From assembly GCF_000717655.1 (NCBI RefSeq), contig NZ_JNZY01000031.1:18416-82415 (forward strand): a DNA stretch of 64,000 nucleotides. The letters are read 5' to 3'. Position 1 is the first letter of the stretch, and each line of letters begins with the position of its first letter. A program made the translations under genes and the position numbers. Shown in pieces: positions 8,536 to 17,437 of the stretch. A model generated the notes under the pieces. That model saw nothing but the letters and a program-made list of their open reading frames with translations. It was not told the origin of the DNA and searched no databases. The stretch comes from Streptomyces katrae. Its GTDB lineage: Bacteria; Actinomycetota; Actinomycetes; Streptomycetales; Streptomycetaceae.

Positions 8536-9375
8536 TCAGGCCGTGCGGGTGCCGATCACCACCGTGGCGTGCAGTTCCTCCGACGTGGTCGCGCGGACGG
8601 CCAGGCCCGCCGCCGAGAGGGCCGAGGCCGTCCGCGGGGACTGGCGGGCGCTCGTCTCGATCAGCAGCCGGCCGCCCGGCGCCAGCCACGGCAGGGCTCC
8701 CGCCGCGACCCGGCGGTGGACGTCCAGGCCGTCCGCGCCGCCGTCCAGGGAGGTCAGGGGCTCGTGGTCGCGGGCCTCCGAGGGGAGCAGCCCGATCTCC
8801 TCCGTCGGCACGTACGGGGCGTTGACCACCAGCAGGTCCACCCGGCCGCGCAGCGAGTCCGGGAGCGCGGCGTACAGGTCGCCCTCGTGGACCCGCCCAC
8901 CGTACGGCGCCACGTTGAGCCGCGCGTACGCCAGCGCCGCCGGGTCGATGTCCGCCGCGTGCAGTTCCACCCGGGCGCCCAGCTGCGCCGCCACCGCCGC
9001 GCCCAGCGCGCCGACCCCGCAGCACAGGTCCAGGACGACCGCGTCCAACCGGCCCAGCGCCACGGCCTCCTGCACCAGGAACTCCGTGCGCCGGCGCGGT
9101 ACGAACGCCCCCTCGCCCACGCGCATGCGCAGCCCGCAGAACTCCGCCCAGCCGACGACGTGTTCCAGCGGTTCGCCGCCGGCCCGGCGGGCCACCAGGT
9201 CCGCCAGGTGGCCGTCGTCCCCGGCGGCAGCCGTCAGCAGCTCCGCCTCCTCCTCCGCGAAGACGCAGCCCGCCGCGCGCAGGGTTTCCACAATCGAAGC
9301 CACGTAGTCCAGCCCACTCCTCGGTCGTCCACCAACGATCCCATGCCCTCTCACGCCCCCTCGTGCCCGCGGCAT
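8536..9375 (-). CDS. PrmC-related protein-(glutamine-N5) methyltransferase homologue
   Basis: A SAM-dependent methyltransferase related to the release-factor methyltransferase PrmC. The N-terminal helical domain is short (SIVETLRAAGCVFAEEEAEL), motif I is AVVLDLCCGVGALGAAV, and the catalytic NPPY motif is changed to NAPY in VVNAPYVPTEEIGLLP. This change marks a known actinobacterial side family (PrmC-related, TIGR03704-like), so the target may not be a release factor. The start is uncertain: ATG at 9375 overlaps the upstream stop codon as TGATG, which would couple it to the Eis-like gene, while a GTG at 9396 is also open. No clear Shine-Dalgarno sequence is seen. Confidence 0.78.
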   Translation of the reverse strand: MPRARGGVRGHGIVGGRPRSGLDYVASIVETLRAAGCVFAEEEAELLTAAAGDDGHLADLVARRAGGEPLEHVVGWAEFCGLRMRVGEGAFVPRRRTEFLVQEAVALGRLDAVVLDLCCGVGALGAAVAAQLGARVELHAADIDPAALAYARLNVAPYGGRVHEGDLYAALPDSLRGRVDLLVVNAPYVPTEEIGLLPSEARDHEPLTSLDGGADGLDVHRRVAAGALPWLAPGGRLLIETSARQSPRTASALSAAGLAVRATTSEELHATVVIGTRTA

Positions 9376-10619
9376 CAGAACATCGTCGGGCACCACGGGC
9401 GGCGGGCCGTGCGGAACACCGCGTCAGCGAGCGCCAGCGCCCCCGGCCGCTCCTCCGCGATCCGCCCCAGCGCCCCGAGCCGCACCGCCGACTCGTCGCC
9501 GAGGTACAAGGAGCCCAGCTCCGACACGTCGAGCCGCAGATCCGCCGGCTCCTCGGTGACCGTGCACTCCCCCGTGCCCGCGTCGAGCCGGTAGCGGCCC
9601 GCGGCCGGCCCCGCCGCGTCCGTCACCTCGAGCACGAGGACCCCGGGCACGGCGTACGTCCGCGCGCCCAGGGCCCGTACGACGTCGATCACCCGCACCC
9701 ACAGGAAGTCCGAGGCGGTCACGATCGTGGCCGCGCGCGGGTCGGGCAGCAGGTGCGGGACGAGGTCGTCGGGGGCGCGGTAGCCGGTGCGGACCTTCAG
9801 CACCCAGTCGATGGAGCACAGGAAGTGCCACAGGGCGCGCTCCGCGTCCGGCGTGACGGCGATCAGCTCCTTGACCTGCACGGTGTTGAGCGGGACCTTC
9901 GCGTCCGTCCAGTGGTCATCGGACGTGTACACGGCGATGCCGGCCGGCTCGCCGTCCGCCGTCCGGTACACGGCGTGGAACTTGTCCTTGTACGGGCGCA
10001 GCGACGTCTCCTCCAGCCCGCAGGCCAGGCGCCACCAGCGCGCGTCCCGGCTGACCGCGCCCGGCGAGAGCGCCCGCAGCCGCTCGTGCAGCCCGGGGCC
10101 GAGCGCGTGCGCCTCGGCCACGTCCACCAGCTCGATGCTCCCGCCGTCCGCGGGCCCGGACCAGCGCGGATCGAGCCCGGTGCGGCTCACGTCGATCTCC
10201 CACTCGGCGATCGAGGCCGCGGACCCGAAGCCGTACCGCCCGTAGATCGGGTACTCGGCGGATATCAGCGTGGCCACCACGTCGCCGCGGGCCTGCGCCG
10301 CCGCCAGCCCGGCGGCCATCATCCGGGTCAGCAGGCCTTGGCGGCGGTGCGTGGGCAGTACGGCGACATTGGTGACGGCGCTCGCGGGCACGGCCGCGCC
10401 GCCCGGGACGGTCAGCTCCTGGGCGAAGGAGCGGAAGGTGGCCACGCAGCGGCCCGTGCCGGCGTCGAAGGCGCCCAGCGTGCGCTCCAGGTCGGTGTGC
10501 TCGGCCCGCTGGGCGATGTCGGACTCGGTGACGCGCTCGGGGCGCAGGAAGCCGGTGTTCACGGCTCTGAGCCACTCGGGGAGTTCGGATGCGGCGATCG
10601 GCCGGACGTCTGCACTCAT
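9375..10619 (-). CDS. Eis-like GNAT family N-acetyltransferase
   Basis: A 414-residue tripartite acetyltransferase of the Eis type: an N-terminal GNAT domain with acetyl-CoA loop [15 protein letters not shown], a second degenerate GNAT domain (about residues 160-300) and a C-terminal sterol-carrier-like domain. The protein ends in CPTMF; in Eis the C-terminal carboxylate acts in catalysis, and this tail is conserved here. Mycobacterial Eis acetylates aminoglycosides and proteins; in Streptomyces the substrate is unknown. TAGCGT (10628-10633) lies eight bases upstream of the ATG, with no ribosome-binding site, so the message is probably leaderless. Confidence 0.87.
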   Translation of the reverse strand: MSADVRPIAASELPEWLRAVNTGFLRPERVTESDIAQRAEHTDLERTLGAFDAGTGRCVATFRSFAQELTVPGGAAVPASAVTNVAVLPTHRRQGLLTRMMAAGLAAAQARGDVVATLISAEYPIYGRYGFGSAASIAEWEIDVSRTGLDPRWSGPADGGSIELVDVAEAHALGPGLHERLRALSPGAVSRDARWWRLACGLEETSLRPYKDKFHAVYRTADGEPAGIAVYTSDDHWTDAKVPLNTVQVKELIAVTPDAERALWHFLCSIDWVLKVRTGYRAPDDLVPHLLPDPRAATIVTASDFLWVRVIDVVRALGARTYAVPGVLVLEVTDAAGPAAGRYRLDAGTGECTVTEEPADLRLDVSELGSLYLGDESAVRLGALGRIAEERPGALALADAVFRTARRPWCPTMF

Positions 10620-10681
10620 AACCGGCCACGCTAACCGCAGCCCCGGACGGAGTCGCCCGAATTTCCCTGCGCCTGGACCGC

Positions 10682-11290
10682 CTACACCAGCAGGTCGTCC
10701 ACCTGCGCCTCGCCCTCCCGGTAGCGCCGGGTGATCTCCGCACTGCAGTCGTCCGCCGTGCGCTGCAGCTGCTGCCGGCGCCGCGAGACCTGCTGCTCGT
10801 AGCCCACCAACCGGCCCATCGCGTCGTGCAGTTCGCCGTCGGTACGGGCGTCCAGGTCCGACAGCTCCACGTCGGACAGCATCTCCGCGGCCAGCAGCCG
10901 GAACTCCTCGCTGTGCGGGGTGCCGAGCGTGACGTGCCGGGCGGAGGCGCTGCGGCTGGAGGGCGCGTCGGCGAGGATCTCCGAGAGCCGGTCGACCACC
11001 GGCGGCTCCGGGGGCACCGGCGCCTCCGGGTCGCTGCGCCGGGCCAGTTCGGCGCGCAGGATGTCGATCCGGCCCTGGAGGAGTCTGCGTACGTAGCTCA
11101 GATCGGCCTCGTCGCGCTGCGCGTCGCGGCGCAGCGTGCGCAGTTCCGGCAGCCCGAGCGCGGTGGCGGGCGTGGTCGGCGCCCGATCCTCGCCCGTGCG
11201 CTGCGCGGGCGGTCGGACCGCGCCGGCCGGAGTGGCCGCAGTTGATGCAGGTACGGGTGATGCAGGTACGGAGGTACCCGAAGTATTCAT
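10682..11290 (-). CDS. rsiG: RsiG-type anti-sigma factor with twin c-di-GMP motifs
   Basis: A 202-residue, mostly helical protein. Two copies of the signature E-x3-S-x2-R-x3-Q-x3-D are visible: [16 protein letters not shown] in the first helix and [16 protein letters not shown] in the last. This is the motif by which RsiG binds a c-di-GMP dimer and holds the sporulation sigma factor WhiG inactive in Streptomyces. The N-terminal ~40 residues are Ala/Pro/Thr-rich and probably disordered. The ATG at 11290 is chosen because the family is about 200 residues; the frame is open further upstream. Assignment rests on the twin motif and the helical hairpin architecture. Confidence 0.88.
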   Translation of the reverse strand: MNTSGTSVPASPVPASTAATPAGAVRPPAQRTGEDRAPTTPATALGLPELRTLRRDAQRDEADLSYVRRLLQGRIDILRAELARRSDPEAPVPPEPPVVDRLSEILADAPSSRSASARHVTLGTPHSEEFRLLAAEMLSDVELSDLDARTDGELHDAMGRLVGYEQQVSRRRQQLQRTADDCSAEITRRYREGEAQVDDLLV

Positions 11291-11453
11291 GTGAACGTGT
11301 CCGTCCCCTCGACCGGTGCATGGGGTCTCGCCCGGCCCGTGGGACCGGAGGGAAGCACCGCCTGCGTGCATCGTGCCACTCTCCGTGGTGCAGGTGCAGT
11401 CCCACCCCACCCGATCGGCCCCTGATGGGTGCACGCCTGATACACAAGGTGGT

Positions 11454-11879
11454 ATGCGAGCAGTGGTGCAGAGGGTGAACGGCGCGAGCGTCGTCGTGGC
11501 CGGCGAGACCGTGGGCGAGATCGTCGGCGAGGGGTTGTGCGTGCTGGTGGGGGTGACCCACGACGACACCCCGGAGAAGGCGGCGCAGCTGGCCCGCAAG
11601 CTGTGGTCCGTACGGATCCTGGAGGCGGAGAAGTCCTGCAGCGACATCGGTGCACCGCTGCTGGTGATCTCGCAGTTCACGCTCTACGGGGACGCCCGCA
11701 AGGGCCGCCGCCCCACGTGGAACGCGGCGGCGCCCGGCGAGGTCGCGGAGCCGCTGGTCGACGAGGTCGTCGCGCAGCTGCGCGCACTGGGGGCGACGGT
11801 GGAGACGGGCCGGTTCGGCGCGGACATGCGCGTCTCGCTGACCAACCACGGCCCGTTCACCATCGTCATCGACGTATAG
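11454..11879 (+). CDS. dtd: D-aminoacyl-tRNA deacylase
   Basis: A 141-residue enzyme that removes D-amino acids mischarged on tRNA. It has the full DTD fold with the characteristic [12 protein letters not shown] motif in the middle and the NHGPFT motif near the C-terminus (NxGPxT class), plus the family start [13 protein letters not shown]. The ATG is preceded by AAGGTGG. It stands alone between the divergent rsiG and convergent ygfZ-like genes. Confidence 0.95.
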   Translation: MRAVVQRVNGASVVVAGETVGEIVGEGLCVLVGVTHDDTPEKAAQLARKLWSVRILEAEKSCSDIGAPLLVISQFTLYGDARKGRRPTWNAAAPGEVAEPLVDEVVAQLRALGATVETGRFGADMRVSLTNHGPFTIVIDV

Positions 11880-11914
11880 TGCCGTGGCCTTTCCGGTCAC
11901 AGCACTGGACGCCG

Positions 11915-12883
11915 TTACGGCGCCACGACGACCTCCTGCGCGGCGGCCGTCTTCCCGGCCAGCAGCGGGGCGTCGACCGGCACGTTCCGCTTGACCAGCG
12001 CCAGGGCGATCGGGCCCAGCTCGTGGTGGCGGACCGCGGTGGTCACGAAGCCCAGCTGGCGGCCCTCCTCCCCGTCGGCGGCGAGCCGGATCGGGGTGCC
12101 GTGTGCCGGGAGCAGCACCTCGGAGCCGTCCAGGTGCAGGAAGACCAGGCGGCGCGGGGGCTTGCCCAGGTTGTGGACGCGGGCCACCGTCTCCTGGCCG
12201 CGGTAGCAGCCCTTCTGGAGGTGCACGGCGGTGCCGATCCAGCCGAGCTCGTGCGGGATGGTGCGGTGGTCGGTCTCCAGGCCGAGCCGCGGCCGGTGCG
12301 CCTCCACGCGCAGGGCCTCGTACGCGAGCAGCCCGGCGGCCGGGCCGTGCGCGGCGGCGAAGGCCTCCAGCTCGGCGCGGGGCAGGAAGACGTCGCGGCC
12401 GTGCGCGGTCTCCCGTACGGCGTACTCCTTGGCGACCTCGGCGATGGAGCCGGCCGGCAGGTGCACGACGGCGAAGTCCTCGGTGCGGTCGGCCACTTCG
12501 ACGCGGTAGAAGAACTTCATCGACTCCAGGTAGGCGATGAGCGCCTCCTGGGTGCCGGGCTCCACGTGCGCCCACACGGTCTCGCCGTCGTCGACGAGGT
12601 AGAGCGCGTGCTCGATGTGGCCGTTGGCGGAGAGGATCAGCGCCTCGGTGGCCCGCCCGGGCGGGAGTTCGGTGAGGTGCTGGGTGAGCAGCAGGTGCAG
12701 CCAGCTCAGTCGCTCCGGTCCGGTGACGGTGACGACTCCGCGGTGCGAGAGGTCGACGAAACCGCGGCCGTCGGCGAGCGCGCGTTGTTCGCCGTAGAGC
12801 TCTCCGTAGTGGGCGGCGACGCCCTCGTCGCGGCCTTCGGCCGGTACGGCGCCGGGGAGATGGAGCAAGGGGCTGCTGGTCAT
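11915..12883 (-). CDS. ygfZ: YgfZ/GcvT-like folate-binding protein
   Basis: A 322-residue cytosolic protein of the YgfZ group, tetrahydrofolate-dependent factors that help maintain or repair some iron-sulfur enzymes. The diagnostic motif K-G-C-Y-x-G-Q-E is present ([14 protein letters not shown]), along with GcvT-fold features [14 protein letters not shown] and [18 protein letters not shown] (12891-12896) lies seven bases upstream of the ATG, giving a probable leaderless mRNA. It lies next to the Fur-family gene on the same strand. Confidence 0.92.
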   Translation of the reverse strand: MTSSPLLHLPGAVPAEGRDEGVAAHYGELYGEQRALADGRGFVDLSHRGVVTVTGPERLSWLHLLLTQHLTELPPGRATEALILSANGHIEHALYLVDDGETVWAHVEPGTQEALIAYLESMKFFYRVEVADRTEDFAVVHLPAGSIAEVAKEYAVRETAHGRDVFLPRAELEAFAAAHGPAAGLLAYEALRVEAHRPRLGLETDHRTIPHELGWIGTAVHLQKGCYRGQETVARVHNLGKPPRRLVFLHLDGSEVLLPAHGTPIRLAADGEEGRQLGFVTTAVRHHELGPIALALVKRNVPVDAPLLAGKTAAAQEVVVAP

Positions 12884-12916
12884 GCCACCAAGCCTACGAC
12901 CCGGCCCGGCCCGCTC

Positions 12917-13372
12917 CTATGCCGGAGCGTCGTGCTGCTTTGCGGCGCACTTCTTGCAGAGCCCGAAGATCGCAAAGTGTTTCATGTCGGTCTCGAAGCC
13001 GAAGGTGGCGCGCAGCTTCGCGGTGAACTCGGCGGCGATGTCCACGTCCGCCTCGATCACCTCGGTGCACTCGCGGCAGACCAGGTGGATGTGGTGGTGC
13101 CGATCGGCGAGGTGGTACGTGGGGGCGCCGTGCCCGAGGTGGGCGTGCGAGACGAGCTTCAGCTCCTCGAGGAGCTCCAGCGTGCGGTAGACGGTGGAGA
13201 TGTTCACTCCGGAGGCGGTCTTGCGCACGTGCGCGAGGATCTCGTCCGGGGTTGCGTGCTCCAGCGTGTCGACCGCTTCCAGCACGAGCTGGCGCTGCGG
13301 GGTCAGCCGGTATCCGCGCTGCCGCAGGTCGGTCTTCCAGTCAGCACTGCCGGTGTCTCCGATGGTCCCCAC
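12917..13372 (-). CDS. nur: Fur-family metalloregulator, Nur-like
   Basis: A 151-residue winged-helix repressor. The DNA-binding half has LRQRGYRLTPQRQLVLEAVD and NISTVYRTLELLEE; the metal-binding half has HHHIHLVCREC and a C-terminal CKKC. The cluster of histidines with few extra cysteines, and very close similarity in my recollection to the nickel-responsive regulator Nur of S. coelicolor, suggest control of nickel uptake and of the Ni/Fe superoxide dismutase switch. A general Fur or Zur function cannot be fully excluded. It starts at GTG 13372 with TACACT six bases upstream (13379-13384), again leaderless. Confidence 0.82.
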   Translation of the reverse strand: MGTIGDTGSADWKTDLRQRGYRLTPQRQLVLEAVDTLEHATPDEILAHVRKTASGVNISTVYRTLELLEELKLVSHAHLGHGAPTYHLADRHHHIHLVCRECTEVIEADVDIAAEFTAKLRATFGFETDMKHFAIFGLCKKCAAKQHDAPA

Positions 13373-13391
13373 CCGGCCAGTGTAAGCGCGC

Positions 13392-13425
13392 GAAGGGGAC
13401 CACGGGCCGGCCCGTGGTCCCCTTC
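13392..13425 (-). terminator. Perfect GC hairpin terminator
   Basis: Arms GAAGGGGACCACGGG and CCCGTGGTCCCCTTC form a perfect 15-bp stem around CCGG. It lies after the nitrobindin-like gene stop (13473) and before the nur-like promoter, so it probably ends the upstream transcript on the minus strand and insulates nur. Confidence 0.8.
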
Positions 13426-13472
13426 TTGCACAGTCTGTGGAAAGCCGTTCGACGCGTCGGAGGCTCAGCGGC

Positions 13473-14045
13473 TCAGCGGAAGAAGGCGATGCCGTCGTCC
13501 GGCATGTCCGGCAGGTTGCGCGCCATCTCGGCGACCTCCTCGGGCGTGACGACCTTCTTGAGCTGGGCCGACATGTACGGACGCAGCTCGACGTCCGGCG
13601 TGGCCTTCTCGCCGACCCACATCAGGTCGCTCTTCACATAGCCGTAGAGCCGCTTGCCGCCGCTGTACGGGCCGGAGGCCGCGGTGCGCGCGACGGCGTC
13701 CGTCACCAGGTCGATCTGCGGCTTCTGGTCGGCGAGCTCGCCGTACCAGACCTCGACGACGCCCTGGTCGCGGACCATGACGATCTCGACCTTGCGGTCC
13801 TTGTCGATGCGCCAGTAGCCGGACTCGGACTCCAGCGGCCGCACCTTGTTGCCGTCGGCGTCGAGGACCCAGCTGTGGGAGGTGTACTCCAGGAAGTCCC
13901 GGCCGTCGTGGCTGAAGACGACTTCCTGGCCGAAGTTGCACTTCTCCTCACCGGGGAAGTCGAAGACGCCCGCGCCCTCCCAGGTGCCGAGGAGGAAGGC
14001 GAGGGGGACGAGGCCCGGGTTCAGGTCGGACGGGATCTGGATCAT
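13473..14045 (-). CDS. nitrobindin-like (FABP/UPF0678 family) beta-barrel protein
   Basis: A 190-residue lipocalin-like ten-stranded barrel. The family signature GTWEGAG is at about residues 20-26 (FLLGTWEGAGVFDFP), and FLEYTSHSWVLDADG follows. Nitrobindins bind heme through a C-terminal histidine. Here the C-terminal region (AEMARNLPDMPDDGIAFFR) has no histidine, so heme binding and peroxynitrite isomerase activity are doubtful. This matches the known ferric nitrobindin-like subgroup. It lies 63 bases downstream of a small membrane-protein gene on the same strand. Confidence 0.85.
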   Translation of the reverse strand: MIQIPSDLNPGLVPLAFLLGTWEGAGVFDFPGEEKCNFGQEVVFSHDGRDFLEYTSHSWVLDADGNKVRPLESESGYWRIDKDRKVEIVMVRDQGVVEVWYGELADQKPQIDLVTDAVARTAASGPYSGGKRLYGYVKSDLMWVGEKATPDVELRPYMSAQLKKVVTPEEVAEMARNLPDMPDDGIAFFR

Positions 14046-14108
14046 GTGTGGCTGCTCAGGCGATCTGTGGGGAGGGGTTCCGGGTCCGGGAGGGCGGCCG
14101 ATCGGAGA

Positions 14109-14210
14109 TCAGCGCTGGCCCTGGTACAGCTTCTTCACTGCGAGGCCGGTGAAGGCGAGCACGCCGACGCAGACCAGGATCAGCAGGGAGGTGAAGAATG
14201 CCTCAAGCAC
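14109..14210 (-). CDS. 33-residue single-pass membrane microprotein
   Basis: Starts at GTG 14210 with GGAG seven bases upstream. The product has a short polar start, one transmembrane helix (FFTSLLILVCVGVLAFTGLA) and a basic end VKKLYQGQR, so it is predicted to sit in the membrane with the C-terminus inside. The clean helix, positive-inside tail, good RBS and stop placed in a gene gap argue for a real gene. Function unknown. It may be co-transcribed with the nitrobindin-like gene. Confidence 0.7.
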   Translation of the reverse strand: MLEAFFTSLLILVCVGVLAFTGLAVKKLYQGQR

Positions 14211-14319
14211 GGGGTGCTCCTCGGAGTGATGGGGGCGTGTACGGGGCCGGTCCCCAAGCCTACTGGCCCGGGGGCCGGCGCACTCCGTGAGGTAGGCCGC
14301 AGCCGCCTCCTGCGAGCGG

Positions 14320-15201
14320 TCAGCCCAGCAGCTGGCTCTGCAGGACCACCGTCTGGTGGAAGGGAACGGCGGCCACCTCGCCCTTGCGGGTCTGGAGGAT
14401 CACGGCCTGGACGTCACCCGCCTGGAGGCATCCGAGCTTGGTCTGCTCGTCCCCGCCCGCGGACTTGGGCTCCTGGTACAGGCTGATGGCGCTGCTGCTG
14501 AGGGTGCCGGCGTAGCCCACCGTCTGCCCCTCCATGGTGGGCTGCGTGCTCTTGACCTTGCTCCAGGCCAGGTCCATCTCCAGGACCGGGGCGCCGGCGA
14601 GCTGCGTGTTGATGTTGCAGCCGCGGAAGGTGTTCACGAAGCCCGAGGAGTGGAAGCGCAGCAGGTAGATGTGCGTGCGCGTGCCGTCGGGGGTGATCCA
14701 GCCCCGGCCGGCGATCTGGCGCAGACCCTCGTACTCCAGGCCCTCCTTCAGCTTCGCCCGGCTGTCGGGGGCGTACTCCTCGAGGAAGGCGTCGGTGGAC
14801 ACCAGCCGGTCCTTGTCCGCCTTGAGCCCGGCATCCGGCCCGGCGCCCTCGGGGGCGGGCAGCAGCAGACCGGTGAGCGGCGCGTAGTGCCTGTCGTCCT
14901 TGTTGTCCTTGCCCGCGGGCAGCGGGGCGCCGGCGGGCAAGGCGGGCTTGGCCAGAGCGGGGTAGACCCAGCGGCCGTCGTCCTTGGTGGACAGGCCGGG
15001 GAGGTCGGTGCGCTCGGCCCGGCTGATCCCGTACGTGACCCCGGTGCCGACGGCGGCGAAGACCACGACGGCGGCCGTCCACCGCAGGGCGGCGAACAGC
15101 TTGCGACGGTCCTTGGGGGCGGTCGGCGCCGCTGCCTCTGCCGGCGCCGCTGCCGGCGGCTCCGCCACGGCAGCGGTGTCGGCGGTGTTCTGCTCGGTCA
15201 C
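14320..15201 (-). CDS. exported single-pass protein, third gene of an unknown operon
   Basis: A 293-residue protein with a 35-residue cytosolic Ala/Pro tail, one membrane helix (TAAVVVFAAVGTGVTYGIS) and a 230-residue extracytoplasmic domain. The domain has an APLTGLLLP motif that recurs as ALTGKLLP in the preceding gene, and two to three cysteines (FRGCNINT, KLGCLQAG) that could form a disulfide. The GTG start overlaps the upstream stop as GTGA, so translation is coupled. No known family is recognised. Confidence 0.8.
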   Translation of the reverse strand: MTEQNTADTAAVAEPPAAAPAEAAAPTAPKDRRKLFAALRWTAAVVVFAAVGTGVTYGISRAERTDLPGLSTKDDGRWVYPALAKPALPAGAPLPAGKDNKDDRHYAPLTGLLLPAPEGAGPDAGLKADKDRLVSTDAFLEEYAPDSRAKLKEGLEYEGLRQIAGRGWITPDGTRTHIYLLRFHSSGFVNTFRGCNINTQLAGAPVLEMDLAWSKVKSTQPTMEGQTVGYAGTLSSSAISLYQEPKSAGGDEQTKLGCLQAGDVQAVILQTRKGEVAAVPFHQTVVLQSQLLG

Positions 15202-16166
15202 ACGGACTCCCCGGGGGACTTCAGGTGGTTCAGCTGCTGCTTGAACAGGCCGGCGGCGTCGTTCGCGGAGAGGGGCTTCGGCCCGTACATCCGGAAGCTC
15301 ACCAGCACGTCGCCCTGGAGGGCCTCGCAGTCGATGGTGTCGATCTTGTTGTGCTCTTCCTTCTTCTCTTTGCCGAGGACCGAAAGCGAGCACTTGGCGT
15401 CGGGGAAGCCCTCGATCTTCGGCGCGTCGCGGTCGCCGCCGAGCAGCTCGAGGATCTTCTTGCTGAACTCGGAGAACTTCGCGAGGGCCTGCGGGTCGGC
15501 CTGGGTGAGCTGGATCTCCATCACCTGCTGGTCGCGGAGATGGTGGTAGCTGCGGGCGGCCACGCCTTTGAGCTTCAGTCCGTCCAGCGCCTTGTCCCGT
15601 TCCGCCCGCTCCTCGCCGGAGAGCCCGGTGTCCGCGTCCTTCACGGCCTGGAGCGCCCGCTCGCCCGACACGTAGAAGTCGTTGCCCTCGGGGTCGAGGT
15701 CGGGACCGAGCTCGAAATCTGCGGAGAGCGGCAGCAGCTTGCCCGTCAGGGCGTTCGGCGGCACGGTCGGGACCGGCTCCGGCGTACCGGCGGGCCTGGG
15801 ATCGGCGCTCGCCGCGACCCAGTACCGGGTCGGCGCGGTGCGGTCGGCGTCGGCCATCCGGCCGGCGGCCCAGAGGGCGCCGCCGGCGAGGACGGCGATG
15901 CCGAGCCCGCCCGCGATCAGCGCCACGGTCCGGCGGCTCCCCGCCCGCGGCGCGACGGCGGACGCCGCCTCAGGGGCGGTCGCTTCGGCCGGGGCGGTCA
16001 CCTCGGCCGGGGCGGTCGCCCCGGTCGGTGCGGTCGCCCCGGTCGGTGCAGTCACCTCGGCCAGTACGTCCGGCGCAGCCGTCTCGGTTGCCGCGATCGC
16101 CTCGGCGGCCTCAGCAGGCTCGGCCGCCTCCGCCGTCACGTCCTTGCTGTCCTGCAGGTCGCTCAC
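15198..16166 (-). CDS. exported single-pass protein, second gene of an unknown operon
   Basis: A 322-residue protein. Residues 1-75 are an Ala/Thr/Glu/Pro-rich cytosolic tail with the repeated unit TAPTGA/TAPAE. One membrane helix follows (TVALIAGGLGIAVLAGGALW), then an extracytoplasmic alpha/beta domain with KLLPLSADFELGPDLDPEGN and RSYHHLRDQQVMEIQLTQ. Two cysteines (DAKCSLSV, DTIDCEALQ) lie close together and could pair. GTG start and stop both overlap neighbours by GTGA. No recognised family. Confidence 0.8.
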   Translation of the reverse strand: MSDLQDSKDVTAEAAEPAEAAEAIAATETAAPDVLAEVTAPTGATAPTGATAPAEVTAPAEATAPEAASAVAPRAGSRRTVALIAGGLGIAVLAGGALWAAGRMADADRTAPTRYWVAASADPRPAGTPEPVPTVPPNALTGKLLPLSADFELGPDLDPEGNDFYVSGERALQAVKDADTGLSGEERAERDKALDGLKLKGVAARSYHHLRDQQVMEIQLTQADPQALAKFSEFSKKILELLGGDRDAPKIEGFPDAKCSLSVLGKEKKEEHNKIDTIDCEALQGDVLVSFRMYGPKPLSANDAAGLFKQQLNHLKSPGESV

Positions 16167-16936
16167 AGCCGCTCCCACTGTCGCTTCGCGATCTCGACGA
16201 TGTCCTTCTCGTCGAGGACACCGCGGTTGTTCATGTAGCTGACCTCCATGACGATGTCCCCGCGCCGGGCGAGGACCCGGGCCGCCTTCACCGGGAGGTA
16301 GCCCGGCTTCTCCCGCGGCGCGGAGTCCACCCACAGGTGGCCGAAGTCGGCGGGCACGCCGGGCAGGTCCTTGCCCGAGTTGCCCGCGTACCTCTCTTCC
16401 GCCAGGTAGTCGTGGGCGTGCTGGTACCAGTCGGCACCGGAGCGGTCCCGGTACTGCAAGAGCCGGACGGTGACGAAGTTCCGGTCGTCCTGCGCCCATT
16501 CAAGTTCGGCGATCCGCCGTACGTCGTGCCGGAGCTGGCCGCCGAGGCCGCCGCCCGGCTTCTCGTAGTAGTCCGCCGAGAACTCGTCCGGGGACACCGT
16601 CCCCGACGAGCGGACCTCCACCCCGGCCGGGGCTTCGATCAGAAGCTTCGCCAGGTCGTCGTCCGTCTTGTGCCAGCGGTTGGCGTTGAGGGAGCGGGCG
16701 CTCGTCGACTCGTTCGGAGCCTGCGGCTTCGGCTGGTCGATCTCCTGCTGCGCCAGCGGCGGCAGCGGGGTGGGCTCGCGGTCGTACTGGATCGCGTAGC
16801 CGGTGACCGTACCGGCGAGCACGCCGAGCACGGCGGCGCCGGCGATCAGGAGGACCGTACGGCTGCGGCCGCGGGGGCGGCGTGCTGCGGTCTCCTCCCC
16901 TTCCGGCTGCTCAGGAAGGGTCTGTTCGTGTTCCAA
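16163..16936 (-). CDS. exported single-pass protein, first gene of an unknown operon
   Basis: A 257-residue protein with a 30-residue Glu/Arg-rich cytosolic tail, a membrane helix (TVLLIAGAAVLGVLAGTVTG) and an extracytoplasmic domain (WHKTDDDLAKLLIEAPAGVE and FVTVRLLQYRDRSGADWYQH). The start chosen is TTG 16936, six bases after GGGGGGA; an ATG at 16990 is open but lacks such a site. It leads a three-gene operon joined by two GTGA overlaps. No enzyme motif is visible; a sensory, scaffold or wall-associated role is possible. Confidence 0.78.
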   Translation of the reverse strand: MEHEQTLPEQPEGEETAARRPRGRSRTVLLIAGAAVLGVLAGTVTGYAIQYDREPTPLPPLAQQEIDQPKPQAPNESTSARSLNANRWHKTDDDLAKLLIEAPAGVEVRSSGTVSPDEFSADYYEKPGGGLGGQLRHDVRRIAELEWAQDDRNFVTVRLLQYRDRSGADWYQHAHDYLAEERYAGNSGKDLPGVPADFGHLWVDSAPREKPGYLPVKAARVLARRGDIVMEVSYMNNRGVLDEKDIVEIAKRQWERL

Positions 16937-17050
16937 AGGAAGTCCCCCCACAGGACGTGAGGCACTGGGTGGGTACCCGTGCGTACCCATGACCCGTCCG
17001 CGAGGGGAGCAGTTGTACGAATGCTTGTCACGTTTTGATGTCTGGGGCCT

Positions 17051-17314
17051 TCAGTCCTCGTGACGCCGCTTTCCGTCCAGTTCGTCCCACCACTCGTCGG
17101 ACTTCGGGTCGCCCGAAGGGTCGTCCCACCAGCGGTCGTCCGGCCCGCGCCGGTTCGCGATCATCGCGGCGACCGGCGGGATGACCATGGCGACCACGCA
17201 CAGGGCCACGGCCGCCTCGACCGAGAACAGCCGCACGAAGGACCAGGCGGAGACGAACAGGAAGATGCATCCGCCCATGAGGAGGAAGTAGACGCGGCGC
17301 CGCCGGGCGTACAT
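17051..17314 (-). CDS. DUF3099 small membrane protein
   Basis: An 87-residue protein with two membrane helices (FLLMGGCIFLFVSAWSFVRL and AVALCVVAMVIPPVAAMIA) after a basic N-terminus (YARRRRVY), then a Trp/Asp-rich cytosolic tail (RWWDDP, EWWDELD). These features match the DUF3099 family, common in actinobacteria and without a known function. GGAGG precedes the ATG, and TACCCT lies six bases upstream too. Confidence 0.82.
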   Translation of the reverse strand: MYARRRRVYFLLMGGCIFLFVSAWSFVRLFSVEAAVALCVVAMVIPPVAAMIANRRGPDDRWWDDPSGDPKSDEWWDELDGKRRHED

Positions 17315-17345
17315 GCCTCCAGGGTAGGCCCGCAGCCGGACGGCG

Positions 17346-17400
17346 CGAAGGGCCGCACCCCGTTCCAGTGGCGTCCAACCCCCTGGGGTGCGGCCCTTCG
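17346..17400. terminator. Long GC hairpin downstream of sseC-like gene
   Basis: Arms CGAAGGGCCGCACCCC (17346-17361) and GGGGTGCGGCCCTTCG (17385-17400) are perfect 16-bp complements around a 23-base loop. It follows the DUF1416 stop on the minus strand and precedes the DUF3099 promoter, so it should end the rhodanese/DUF1416 transcript. Confidence 0.75.
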
Positions 17401-17437
17401 GCCGGTTCAGCTGCCGCTGCGTGCGCAGCGCGGGTCG

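Noticed and set aside
10620..12575. Long minus-strand frame joining the Eis-like gene to sequences inside rsiG, dtd and ygfZ
   Set aside because: It crosses several well-supported genes and is low-complexity; the ATG at 10619 fits the Eis family.
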